A model generated the notes under the pieces. The model had not been told where the DNA came from and made no database searches. It was given only the letters and a program-made list of their open reading frames with translations. A stretch of DNA of 31,976 bases from Phoronis ovalis (Eukaryota; Phoronida; Phoronidae). The translations under genes and the position numbers were made by a program. Positions 1-13,900 of this stretch are shown here, piece by piece. The stretch is from assembly GCA_028565635.1 (NCBI GenBank), contig JAOXYB010025513.1, positions 1 to 31,976 on the forward strand, read 5' to 3'. Every line of letters begins with the position of its first letter. The first letter of the stretch is position 1.

Positions 1-442
1 GATAGATATAAGATTAAATGGGGAAATTTTGTTTTATAATAGTTAGAGTGTCAATAATTAAAACCACATTGTACAACAAGCAGACAACTTGTTACTTTTT
101 ATTTTATTTTTTTTGTTTGTTCCTGTTGTTTTGTAATCTGTATTTTCTTTGCCAATAAATTTATTTTAAAAAAAAACAAAACCTTTCATCTGTAAAAAGT
201 TTGAATAACATTGTTACAGTAATCCAAATTTCATTTTAATTTTTGTTTATAAACCATTTTAAATCCTTGTTTTTTTTTGTAACATTCAGTTTTCGATTGT
301 AAAATTGTGACACATATTATATATCTTAACTAAATCTAGATAATCCAAAATTACATAACTAACATATTTAAGATTTGTTAACATGACTGTGTGAGAATTT
401 AATTGGTTCTCATTAACTTATTTACATAATTCTTTGTTTCAG
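1..442. other. AT-rich non-coding lead-in, probably intron
   Basis: I see no coding exon here. The stretch is very AT-rich with poly-T and poly-A runs, and it ends in a good acceptor (TTTGTTTCAG at 433-442) directly before the first visible exon. That exon starts in phase 1, needing one base from a previous exon, so at least one earlier exon of the giant gene lies to the left and this stretch is most simply its intron. Confidence 0.7.
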
Positions 443-1902
443 GTTATTATTGCCCACAGAGTAGTATTGAACCCACACCTTGTCCAACAGGGCGCTTTAA
501 CCCGATAGAATCGGGCAAGAGTTTAGAGGATTGTCTTCAATGTCCTATTGATCATTTCAATCATTTAACTGGACAGACTGGCTGTTTCTCATGTGGAGGA
601 GAGGCTACTCAACCAGATACAGGCCAAAGTGCATGTTTGTGTACAGGTGGTGGACGTGACTTCCAGGTATAGATAGCATGTTATTTCTTTTTGTGGGTAT
701 ATTTCTAAAGTTTATGATTATCAAATTCCATGTTGATGAAGTAAATCAATCACATTGGTCTGCTGCTATTTCATTTCAAAATTTCTAATCGATCTCAAAA
801 CACATAACTTTCACTGTACATTTATTAATAATTGTGCTGTAATTATTTCAAGCCCATTTCTTAGAAATGCTTAGGTGCTATATGTAAATGCTTAAAACAT
901 CAAATTATGTCTGATTTAAAGTTGAAAATGATTGCTAAAATGCTTGTTGATAACTTATTAATCTCTGAAAACATACATATACTTTATTGTTTTATTTTTT
1001 TTTTGTAGCCAAGTGATCGCAAGTGCCCATGTGCAGCTGGATTCACAGTTATGATTGGCCGAGAAACAGACTGTGTAAAACATGTTTATGATAAATGTTT
1101 TGAGGGAGAGACTCGTACTCAATCTGGCAATTGTTTCACCGATACGCAGTGGGAAACGCATTGCAAAACTTATGTAAGTAATGGAATCAGGAAACTTTGT
1201 TGTACATGCTTGAAAATGATGCATGCTTGTTCTGCCAATTTTATTATGTGTGCTCTCCATGTAGTGTGACGTGTATGATGTGTAAATGGACTCTGGATAC
1301 TATTTTTATAATAAATTAACTCTTTCGACCCATTTGGTACCTATGCATCAATTAACTTTGGTAATGAAAGTTTTGATAATTATATTTAAAAAAGAATAAA
1401 AATGTTAGAATTATAATATTTTTATTCAGAGAATTCCCCAAAGATACAATCATTACTTAATTTCATGAATACAAATCTAGAATTTTACTTTTTCTCCAGG
1501 TGTGTGGGGAAACGGCATATGTAGGTGTTGACAGATTGTTGGGCTTGTGCAAGTGCAAAGTTGATGATTTGGAAAAGATATGTGATCTTGAATGTCGATT
1601 GGCACAACGTAACCGTATTTCCCTGGTTTGTCCCAAAATGCCTAATGAGCCATATATTGAAGTACAGAAAACAGACGGGGCCACACTTATACAAATTCCA
1701 ACAAAGAATCTACGCCAGGTGATTAATTCACGTAATGCTATTTCTGAGGACCAATGTGATGCTAGAGATGATACTGCTTATGCAATACATTTGGTAGATA
1801 TATCTGCAGACGGGTTCCTCGGTGTATATAATCCTCCACCTACCCAGGTTCAACAGCTATTGGTAGATAACTCAAAAGGAAATTATACCGGTAATGTTAC
1901 AG
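443..1902 (+). other. Cys-rich GCC2/GCC3-like ectodomain (exons 1-3)
   Basis: Exon 1 encodes GYYCPQSSIEPTPCPTGRF followed by a CLQCP motif and paired cysteines about every 10-20 residues (CFSCGG, then CLC). Exon 2 continues with CPCAAGF and four more Cys, and exon 3 with CKCK and CDLEC. The spacing G-x-x-C-P...C-P-x-G...C-x-x-C-P matches the ephrin-receptor-like GCC2/GCC3 family of disulphide-rich modules known from animal surface proteins and from ciliate and apicomplexan surface proteins. NYTG and NVTG near the end of exon 3 are candidate N-glycosylation sequons, consistent with an extracellular position. The module name is from memory of the pattern, not from a profile search. Confidence 0.65.
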
Positions 1903-4900
1903 GTAAGATTATGTTACTTGATATCATTTTTGAATAAATCTTGAACTTGCTTCTGTTATTAAAAAAAAATGTCTGATACATAAAGTGTGAGTAATATTAC
2001 ATAGACTATCATTACAGTGAAATGAGAAGGGTAGCCATCGAGTCACTGATAAAAAAGCTAAAAATTTGTAAACATACATGCATACATACATACATACATA
2101 CAGGCAGGCAGGCGGGCGGGCAGGAAGACAGACATACAGAGACAGACGGGCACACACACGCAGAGAGACACACCCAGACACAGAGACAGAGAAACACTGA
2201 CACACACACACCACACACACATTTAGTTGTGTCTTGTTAACAAAGTGTTTAAATTTCTTTTTCCAGTTGATAATGTGGTTACTGGTCGCAGACGTCTCTT
2301 GGCTGTTTCAAATGCAACAGGTTCAATGTTTGAGGGGGTTCGCAGTCCCACCACATGCTTAACATATGGAGAGTACATGCTATTCAGTGTCAACAATGAA
2401 TACTATCCAGTTTATGACAAGTGAGTTATTTGTTTTTCAAATATAATTAATGTATTTAAAATATGAATGAGACTGTCTCCAAAAACATGCAACTAAAGAT
2501 TCCTGTGTACAGATAAATGGACAGTTTTGTCAGCCAACTCTTATAGCTAATTGTGGGCACTAATTTTGCAAAATTTCCGCAATCTACAATAGGAGAAGAA
2601 GACTGCGATATCTTTTTAATCTGATATATAGGCATGCTTAATTATACCATTTGTCATGATGATTAAAGATGTATTTTATTGGATGTTTTAATGTACCGAT
2701 ACTCTGGTACTCTAATAGTTAGATCATTTCTGTGATGAATGTATTTAATGTTATTTCCTCAGAGACAACCTGTACAATACCAATGACAAGTTTGATTATG
2801 GTGGCTTCCGTGAGCTGATAGAAGCTCAGGCACAAGTGGAAACAGCTACAACATTATTTGCCTATCGATTCAAAGATCCTGGAGTGTATGCATTCTATTT
2901 AAGCACTAATGTCAACAAAAAGATGGTATGTAATACAATCATACAGTTTTAAATTTTTATTTCAGACTTCAATACTTTTAAAAGTTATCAGTAGAGTGAT
3001 CTTAGAATTGTTCGTTAAAAAAATGTCAAAATGTAACATGTAAGTTTGACTGGCATAGTTTTTTTTACAAGCTTTCCCCATCTTCAACTATTCCCTTGTT
3101 TCATCACTGAATGTAGAACAAGATTAACAAAAAAATGTATTTTATTTGAAATATTTTAGTATATTCGGGTCATGGCAGAAAATGCTCAGTGTGCCGAGGA
3201 TGGACCATTCTTCCCAACCACACCACGTTATGTCATTCAAAATGGCATGGCAATTGATCAAAATATTTTGAAATCTCCTGATTGGTTGCTCATCTTCATA
3301 CTACTTGCTGCATTATTACTGGTTATGGTTCTTGTTGTAATTGCATTGGTAAGAAAAGAGTTCATATTAAATTAATCCTTTGTACAGTTACGCTTGCTAT
3401 GTTCACACAATGACTATATGCTGCCCTCCGGTGAGGTAGATTTTAAAAATATCAGTGACATTATTTGTTATCTTTACATGTTGCCATTTAAATACTGAAA
3501 GCAAAACAGTGCAGTTATATCTACTGGTTTAAATGAAGAAATTAAAACTTGAAAGTAAAGTTTTCATTAAGGCCATCAAAAGGTATCTTCAGTATTTTTG
3601 TGAACCAAAATTACATAGCTCTTAATATTCTGATTTACATGTAAGATTACGAGAAGTTGGATAATTATGAAAATGTATCTATTGCATATCTTTAAATAAG
3701 GAAGTAGACTGCAGCATCAGATTAGTATGGATGCATTTCAATCTACACATGCTCCATAATTATTGTAGGTCCTCTTCCGAAAGTATGGTTGGAATAAGCA
3801 GCTGTTTGAAAGTCCTCGATACCGTTATTTGTCTATGAAATTTAACTTTGATGACTATGCTAGTAAAGGTTCCACAGTGCATCCTGTAAAGAAATACAAC
3901 AGAAATTTGGAGGCTATTCAAGGAGATTTACCACCACCTCAAGTAGACTTAGAAGAAAGACCTGCCATTTTAGATGGTATGTAAGATATATCTACACTTC
4001 ACTTATAAACTATCAGAAAGTGTATATTTAAAAGGATGGTATATTTATATTTTGCTTTTTTATCTACTTAGTAATAGAGGTGTCATATTGTTGATGACAA
4101 AAATGAGCATGATACTTTGCCTTTGTAGTGGGTGCCATTTTTACTGTTTCAGTATTTAAATATACATTGGTATTTCTGAGAGGGGAATCAAAAAATGCTG
4201 CTATGGTCTGCTGGTGACGTGGTGCATGAGTAATAACACTGGGTGTTAGTCAAATTATTTTAGCAGCATATTCTTTTTCAGCAATGGCAGTAGAAGTGAA
4301 AGGTGATGAATTCTGGGACTATGATCAACAAGTGGATCTGGAGGCTTTTGATGCACAGATATTGTATGATACATTGTCAAAACAATCCAGAGATGTCACA
4401 CAGAACTTAGGAAAACAAAAGGATGAGGTACAAGGCAGCATTAGCATTAAATAAATGCTTGAATTATTAAAACAAAATATTGATAAACATAATACTGATA
4501 CTTCAGGAGTTCTGGTTGTTGGCCTTGCAGCTTTTATAAATATAATAATTTAGAAAGATCACTCACAATTGTCTATTGTTACTGGAGCTGCATAATTTGC
4601 ACATATCTTTTCAGGTCAAATCTCTGTACCAAAAGATCAATAACCAAACTGAATCACTAAAAGGCTTATGGGCAGCGAAACTGAACTTAAAAGGACGCAG
4701 CTCATTGGCCACCCAAGAAGATTTGGCAGCTTATGAAAGAAAACTTGAGGAGTTAGAAATTGAATTAGAGAGAAGGAAAGAACTAGGAGCCAGGTTTGAA
4801 GGTGTATTGTCCAAACAAAGACAACTTATGGAAGATGATGAGTTGGCTCGTGAAGACCATCAGGTTTGTACTTAGCGTGATTTTCGATAAGCCGCCAATA

Positions 4901-7900
4901 AGGGTTTCTAAATCGTATATTTTTTGTAAAAGTTACCCTCAGAACCTCGATAAGGATGTCATTTCTTTCTGTAAATATTGCTGAAAAACTACAATACACC
5001 AAGAACTATGAAAACAAAATATTTTCATGAACGGTACTAATAGGATTTATCTAGGCTTTGTGTAACATGTTCCTACTGTGATACCTGCAAATAACATGTT
5101 TCGTTTTTCTTTGAAACTGTTATGGTTCTCTTTATGTTCACAATGATTCCTTTTTCATTGTTCAGGTTGCTGTTCAAGCTGCTTTACGGGAATCATCACG
5201 TCTTCTTACTGAACACTCTGAGAAACTACAGAGAGGACAGTTAGTAAAGGATGATGAGTTTGATGAAGTCCAGCACCGCGTAATTGGTGCCCGTGTTGGA
5301 GCATTGATTCAACGAATGTCCAGTGAGGTGACTTCAGAGTGTCAGCGTTTGGGAGCCTGGGGTATACTTGGTCAAGGCACGGGTGGTAAAGTAGTGGTGC
5401 CAGGAACACAAGATGTAGTAGACAGGGACGAGCTTGTAGGAGCCGACTTGTCTGTGAGAAATCCTGATCTAGTCCACATGGATGCTGTTTCTGGACTGGT
5501 TATACCTAATGATGGTGTGGAGATGCTGTTGGGTGATGGAAAAGTCGTTAAAGCACCATCTGGCTATTTTGTCCATCCACAAACTGGACGTGTGTTACCT
5601 ATTCATGGGAATGTAGCTTATGATCCAGTATCATTCAGACTTATGTTTGTTGCAGACTCAGCAACTGGTAAGATGATAATATATTACGTTTTATTCCACA
5701 TTAATTTTCATACCAGCTGTAAATGAAAATATATTTAATAATAATAAGTCGATTTCTTCTTATGATCTTTGTCATTGAATGAGAAAAGGCTTTTATATTA
5801 TCAGAAAATACCTTATAAGAGAGGTGATGGTGTTTGATTAAGTGACAATTGTAATTAAACTTATCATAGAGCATGGATGAAAGGTTAGACAAAATTTGTT
5901 GATAGTGTGCTTTATATATAGTATGCACTAAAACTGGTCATTGTGACAAAATGTTTTGACTAGATAATTATATAATTTTCTCTATAATTTATCAAACATA
6001 CATTTAATTTATTCTTTGTCTTTGATATTTCTCATAGTGCATATAAAAACTGCATTTAATTACAGATTTCAATTTAGAACATATTGTGCTAGAAAAAAAT
6101 TACAGTTATGTTTAGCCAAGTGTAATACTCTTATTTGATCTTTGCAGGTGAAGCTGCTCGCGGTGAAGAGCAACTCATACCTTACATACCATATCCAAGA
6201 AACCCCTCTACTGGCCAGCCTACTATAACCAAACTTAAAGTTCTTGAAAGACGTTCTGATCTCAAATATGGTAGTCCAATTCCTGATCCTGATAGCGGTC
6301 TTCACGTCCCTATCGTAGCCATGACGATTCATCCAGACACTGGCTCTGTTCTACCAGTAGGTGGCTCTCATATCGATCCTGTAACTGGACTACCTATCCC
6401 AATAGAAATTGGCTCGTTGATGTTAGATCCAAATACAGAGATGCCAGTCCCGATCTTAGCCATAGAAATTGATCCTGTCTCTGGAAGCATTATGCCAATT
6501 GGAGGAACTACAGAAGGCAACCATGGTCACCCAACTCCAATTATACCTGGTGATTCAGCTACTGAGCGACACAGTAATATGCTCATTAAGATTCATGGTG
6601 GATACTTAGTTGGTGATCAAATATTGCCATCTGGTGGTGGCTATCAAGCTTTGCTGGATGCAAATGTATTGGCATGTGAAGCACGCCTACTTGATGTTTT
6701 AAGAGAACTTAAAGAGGCTGTTTGTGGTATGTATAATTTAATTTTGGTCAAACAGTTTGAAAACATACATTATGAAAGTGCGTTTTTATGGAATTAAACT
6801 TGTAAAATAATGATATGAGCTATTTTGTAACTGTATATTAAGAAAATTATATACCATCTTGCTCGACACAACATTTTCTTTATTGCAACAAATGTTGCTT
6901 GAATTTGCCTTACAGTAATTTTATCTTTCTTTGTCATGTTAGTGTTAAATTCAGTCCTTTTCAAAAAATATTTCTAACTTGAAATCATGTTTATACTTAG
7001 GATCCGAAGCTGCTCAGGTTGGTTCCAATCTAAATGTACGTCATGAAGAGACATTGTGTGAAAATGCCCTTAAAGAACTTGTAAAGGCAAGAACGCGTCT
7101 TAGGTCACACCTTATTCGCACCTCACAAGATCTATCTCGCCGAGAAGAGAGGGCGAGTATTCTGGCCAATACTGGAGGATCTCCTGGTATGTTAAAGGAA
7201 TTTACATAATACAATAAGGCTTTACATATTCACCATAGCCTTTCATTGTTTTGAAAAAATCATGTCTTCAATATATTGTCCTGATAATAAAATGTGAAAA
7301 CTTTTGACCTTTATTTATGTTAAAAATATTCAGAAATGTGCATTTTGACTTATCAATGACAGATAATTATGTCGTAAAATGTGTTACCAGATTAGTATGT
7401 TTATTACCAGGCATGTATGAGTTTGCTTTAACTGGTCAGTTATTGCCAATACTTATTGGAACAACCATGCAAGATCCTTGTGGTTCTGGACAAGAAGTTC
7501 CAATCCTTGGTGCAGAAAGAGAAAAATTGACGGGAAATATCCGACCACTAGGTGGCACTGTGGAGGATCCGGAAGGAGAAGGTACGTCATGAATGGTTTT
7601 ACTAAAATTATACCAGTGGTAAGCATTTCCCTGGTTTTACAGTGCAGCAAAATGAAAAATTTGTTCCTTCTAAAACAAGCACTGAGTTTTGAACAGGTAT
7701 AGAGTATGATGTGAACAATTTTGGACATTGAGTCTCTCCCAAATGCTATTAAAGGGTCACAGAGTCTGTTTGGTACCGAAAATTTTATGGGTATACATTA
7801 GTGAGCTTAAAAATACTAAGTGTTTGTTGTTCGGTATCAGAAGGCAATAGATATAATAATAAGCTTAGAAATTCAATTGCTTTTTGTAACAGACATTTTT

Positions 7901-10900
7901 GAAAGGCAAGTGGTAATAAACTTGAGGCAGTCATCTCTAAGAAACCTGATGTCTTTAAAAACTGAGATGTAGCTACATTTAACTGCATGAGAGCAATATT
8001 CATTTTAAGATTATGCAAGGAGTGTGTCAATTTTTCTGTAATTATATATTATGCATTTTAGGGCTTGTGCCAATTCTACTTGGACGTAATGCTGTTGATC
8101 CGGTCACTGGTGATTTAAGTCCCATTAGTGGGGTACGGATTAATCCAGAAACAAATACTGTTGTCCCAGTTACATTGTCATCAAGTGGCCATAAGAGACG
8201 TAAACCACCACTTGGAGCAGTAGCCATGTTGGAAGATGAGGTAAACGTACCTGATGCACTATTAATGAAGTTTATTTGAAAGTGAAAAAAATCACAAACT
8301 GTTTGTTACTTGAATGATTGCTATAATTTATGTTTTAAATAAAAAAATTCTATTTTTTTGGTAAAGAAAAATTCGGCAATAATAGTATGTAACAATAAAA
8401 ATGTTGCATTTAACAGACCTCATTTTCTCATTTACCAGCAAGGTTAAACCCCCGGGTTAAACCTCAAGACATGTATAAACCATTGCATGTTAAAGGAAAG
8501 ATTTATTATGTGTTAAAAAATATCTTTTTACACAAAAGCATACTGACGTAGAAGCTATACATCCCTTTCTTACCTTATATGTTTGCAGGTTGTAGCTCGT
8601 CGTAGCTACTGGCGTCGTCAGCGTCAGAGGGAAGAAGAACTAACTATGCAAGAATTTCACCTATCACAGATTCTACTGTTTAATGTTGCGTCAGTTACGG
8701 TTAAAAGAGTTGAAGAAAGCTTGGAGAGAATGTCAGAATTAACTCATGAATTAGCTGAAGCCGCTAAGGCAGAGGTACAGCGTCGTAAAGTGTCTGAGGC
8801 AGAATATGGTTCAGTTCTACCTCCTGATGTCATTGCTGTTCTAACTGAAGCTGATGAGCCAGAACGTAAACATGAAGATTCCCACAATGCAACGCATAAG
8901 AAATTTGTGGAAACAGTTCGTAAATTCTTCAATAAATTACAAATGGAAGATCAGAAATTTAACGATCGCATGGCTGAGTTAGACGGTGCTATGAATCCTG
9001 ATGCAGAAATGGTTGTGCGACAACGATACAATCAAGCCAAGGATAGATTACAAGGCGAGCTTCAAGATCAGATTTTAACACGTTCTGAAAATCTCGATGC
9101 GGAACACTCAGCTTTAGAGTACTATCGCCAAATTGCTGAACTCTTAGCTATTGAGGCTAAAGCTGTATTAATGGGATCAGCTTTATTGGCTGGTGATTAT
9201 GATGCAACGCTTTCTGGAATGTATGGAGAATCAAATCTTACCTCTACAACTTCTGATCAAGAGCTCATTCCTTTGTTAAAACAACTTATTGCTATGTTAG
9301 AATCTGGTGGGCCATTTGTTTTGAATAGTAATATAGTGAACTTATTACAAGGTGGCACTCATATGCAAGAGCGTGTGCCTGGAGTGGGCACAATGCCATC
9401 AGGTATGGGCACAGTACCGTCAGGTGTGGGCACAGTGCCATCAGGTATGGGCACAATACCGTCAGGTATGGCTAGTAGATCTTCACAAGTAGACCCTGAA
9501 GGCCGTGTTCAAGTTAGGATAGATCAGCCTCAACAACGCGCTCCTTGTGGCAATGAAATACGCTTGCCAGCACCTGGTGCCTCTAATGTTCCAGCAACTT
9601 TTACTATCACTGATAGTGAGAAACTAAAGAATGACATCAGCAAACCAGAAACTGATGAGGAAAGAAAAGAAAGAGCCAAGCACCTGTTTGATAAGCAAAC
9701 TTATGAAGCTGCTAGTTTAGAGAATAAATTGAAGAACGATGAAATTAGCCAAATCAATGATTTATTGCAAGAGTCTGAGCAAAAGAAGTTAGGTGCTATT
9801 GATGATTTCAAACAAGTTTTGGTAGACAAACTGCAAAAGGCATCATCTGAAGAAGAACGAGAAAAGATCATGTTGGAACATGCTCAAAACTTACAGAAAA
9901 TTAATGAAGGTTTGGATAAACAAAAACGGCAGCAGATGGAAGCACTTCGTAGACGTCTGCTTGATCAACGTAGGCAGAAAAAGAAAGAGTTACACAAGCA
10001 GCATATTAACGAAGCAAAGTCACTTAATCTGCCAGTTGATGGTGTACCAGACATGACTATACCAAATCATGATGAATTAGATGCAGAATTACGCAAGCTG
10101 CAAGAAGCCCAAGCTCGGTTATTAGCCGATATGGCACGATCTGCTGCTGAGGCTGAAGATGAGGATAATTATGATGCTGATATGGAAGCACGAATGAGAG
10201 CCCTTCATCTGGGTGGAGTGACAACACCAGACGAAATACTAAACTCCCTAAGAGGTAAGTGCCAGTTGTTAGTTTTATTATTTTCTCTGAGTTTTTCTGT
10301 ATCTTAGTTAGATCTCTGAATGTTTCATAATTTAATATTAGTACTTCTTAATTTGTGTCCCTTTATTTTTCACAATCTATATAGTCATTATAGCCATGTT
10401 TGTCCTTCTGCTCGAAATGATTCTTGCTGAGAGGTAACAACAACTGTCATGCTCTTTAAAACACTAAACTATTTTATGCTGCATTTAAATATTTTAAAAA
10501 ACCTTTTGTTTTGTAATATTATTAACATATTTTGCAACATAAGTGATTTTCTAATTATTCGCATGACATTGTATTTTAGGCAAAGCAGCAGAAGTAAAAC
10601 GCCGTACTGACAACATGAAAGACAAACTTCGTGCACGCCGTGAACGCCGTAAAAAGAAAACACCTGATGACTCTGACCTGAAGGGTTTGCAAGAAGAAGA
10701 TCAAAAGAATGTGATTGCGTCAGTTGAAGCACAGGATGAAGCTGACAGGGCAAGGGAAGACAGAGCTCTTATGGATGCACTCAAGCAAATTGAAAGGGTA
10801 GGAACAACTGTTTGATGATCATTACATTTCAGTGTGTAGCTATGCAGCATTAACTGTCAAACTTGTACACATGTGGTTGTTTATTTATGCTTAAAAATCG

Positions 10901-13900
10901 TTTCTTATTGCTATTAATAAAACACTTGTGGAACTGTAAGTGCAACACTCATACCTATATATTTAACAAAACCATGTGCTTGGTTACTGACAAAAACATT
11001 ATTAATGTTATATTTTACGAAATTTAAAACAGAGAGGAAACAGATCTTCCATAGTGCCAAAGATATAAGAGACGACTCTCAAAAGTTTAGCACATTAGAT
11101 GGGGAACACCACTCTCAGAAGGTTTTGTTGTGTAAACATATTTATTAGAAATGCAGCTGTTCCCTAATCCTGAGTTTCAGACACAATAGTAGAAATACTT
11201 TATAAAGTAAATCTTTTTATTTTAGGAAAATCAGCGGGATATTGAGAATGCGGAACTGCATAAACGTCTAAAAGATCAGGCTGCTGACGAACGTGATAAA
11301 ATTTTACTACAGCATGAACAAGATTTAAAGAAAGTACAGGGGAAATTGGATGATGATCGTGATGCACAGAGAGATAGCTTACTGGCTAAACTTGCTGCAA
11401 GGAAACGTATGAAAGAGGAACTGACTAAAGAGCAAGCTGTGGCTAATGAATTGAACAGAATCACTAAGGCAGCAGTGAGTTAACCGATGAATTCTACTGG
11501 ATGACCATATATTTAACATAATGCTTAAACAGCCTTCTTACTCTCTGCAGTAATAACCATGACTGTTCTTATCATACTTATCCTAACTTAGAGACAACTT
11601 ACTGTAATTTATAATTAATCCCCCCTCAACTTTTACAGTTCAGTGTAATTGAGTCAATTCGCAGGAAATATCTTTCACACTTTCATAACTCGTAAACATA
11701 TAGTCATAATTTTGTCTCTTGTTCATAATCAATAGAGTTTGGAGAATTTGGTTTAAGATTTATCAGCTGGACAGTTTATGGTAAAAATTGGCATGAATTT
11801 TTTTTACCAAATGACACTTACTTCACTAATTATTCCTATGGTCCTATGGAAGAAAATTAAATTTAATATGGAAATTCTCCTGAACAAGTGTCACCTATTT
11901 TTCAGTCATCTGATTGATACTACATATATGTGTGACTTTGAGTTTTCTGATGTATGCTGAAATGTTTTAGGTTGCTAAAGGTGATGTAGAATCTGCAGAA
12001 ATCATCTCAAACATCAGTAATGAACTGAATACTGACAAACCTTCTGATGAACAGCAACGCCTGTATGATGCACAAATGAAACAACAGGCGCAACTTGAAG
12101 AAAATCAAAAGAAGAAATTAAGAGACACTAACAAAGACTTGAATAATGAACAAGACAGAGCTTTTGTGATAGTTGATGATCAACTAGACACTCAAAAGAA
12201 ATTGGTGAGTTTTTTTACTGTCCATCAGCGGTGCGGCCCAAGGTAAGAAACTCTTACCCCATGGTAAAAACTGCATTCCAAAAATTTATCCCTTGGTAAA
12301 AATTTATTTGGAAAAAACACCCCATGATAAAAAAAATTCTAGATATTTATGCTCATGGCAAATACAGTAAACACCTGGCGGTAAACACTTATTTAATGAA
12401 AAGATATACCTCATGATGACAATTTATTTGCAAAAAAGCACACCGCATGACAAAAATGGTTAAATAAACATAAAAAAGATACCCCGTGGTAAATATGGAG
12501 CCAAAGGGGCGGCACATATACAGTAACCATGAATGGCAAGTACCCCGCTGTGACAGTTTTTAGAACCTGTGCTTTGTTTGAACTCATTAGGAGAAATTTA
12601 ATATCTATATTATTGCTACTTGATGTTACTGCATTTATGTGGATAATTTTTATCTTGATGTCTAATACATACCATTCTTCAAATTAATAAATTAACGTGT
12701 TAGTGTTATTCTGTTTATGGTAACTTGACGAACTTTTCTACTGATTTCTTTTAGTTCAAATTTTCAGAATTGTTTTTTCAATATTTATGAATTTCTTAAT
12801 ACTTTTTTCATAGCTTTTGGAACAGGTAATATTGGAATGCTGGGTGATTTACTGTGTAGTTAGATTTGATGAATACCGGGGTTTTTTTTAGTAATGGTTA
12901 TGCCATGAAATTGAGGTGTGATTATTATTTAAGCATAATAGGGGAAACATGTGCATCATGAGTAACTAAGTTTTTTAAACAGAAGAAAAGTGTGGTGTTT
13001 GTTTTCAACCTTTTTTCAATCAACTATGGTCCCAGTATAAAGCTGTATAAACTCCCAGCCATGAAGCATGTTTTCTTTCTTGTGAATTTAAATAATGATG
13101 TTCTATCACTATAATGAGCTTATGATTATTTACCAACATTATGCAATTTTTCCATAATGTGTATAATTTGTGTTACTTCACACATTTATGTTGTTTTCAG
13201 TGAATATTTCAGTTGTTTGCATGGTTTGAGAATTTAGAGATGAGATTTTCATAAGTAGCTTGATGAATTTCTGTTTGCATAGGTTTATACTCTTCTAAAT
13301 TAATGATTATACCAATTAATCTTCCTTTATAGTAGAAAATTAGGATTTGGTAGTATCCAGCTGACACATTATAAAAATATAGTGCATCTGTTATTGATTG
13401 ATTTTATTTTCCATTTAGGCAAGTGACAATCACAAGGCAAGGTTTGAGCGAGAAATGCAGCTTCAAGGAAGGAACTTGTCACAAGAAGAATATGAACGTT
13501 TGTTAGTGGCACACAAACAAGAAGTTGAAGCATTAGAAAGAAACATGGACACTGAGAAAGAACGACAGAAAAAAGCTTTAGCTGATAAGGTGAACATACT
13601 TAATTGACAGTTAAGCCATTCAACATTACATCTTATCTTGATGAAAACAATGTTGTTGCTTTTTAAGTTGAACAATGCAACAGAAGATCATGACTCAAGT
13701 TACTGAAAATCAGCGTTTTGGCCTGCAATTTTCGTTAGAAGGGTGTGCATCTAAACTCTGGCAATTAAGATACAGTTTTTGATTATCTAAACAGAATTTA
13801 TAATTTTACTATGTCATTTGAGCAAACTAATTTTAAGTAATAATACTGAGATCAGACTCAAATGTATTTACTTGTAGAGTCATTTGTTGCTACTCTTTTT

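Noticed and set aside
1924-2240. Open frames on both strands rich in Cys/Val or His/Thr
   Set aside because: They are translations of the compound microsatellite at 2071-2221 and intron sequence.
9387-9470. Regular short repeats as a CRISPR array
   Set aside because: They are contiguous in-frame 21-nt units without spacers, inside a eukaryotic coding exon.
11276-11464. Ser/Leu-rich antisense open frame
   Set aside because: It is the antisense shadow of coiled-coil exon 17; Glu/Lys-rich exons give Ser/Leu/Phe-rich reverse frames, as also seen at 14451-14642, 16022-16207 and 16347-16529.
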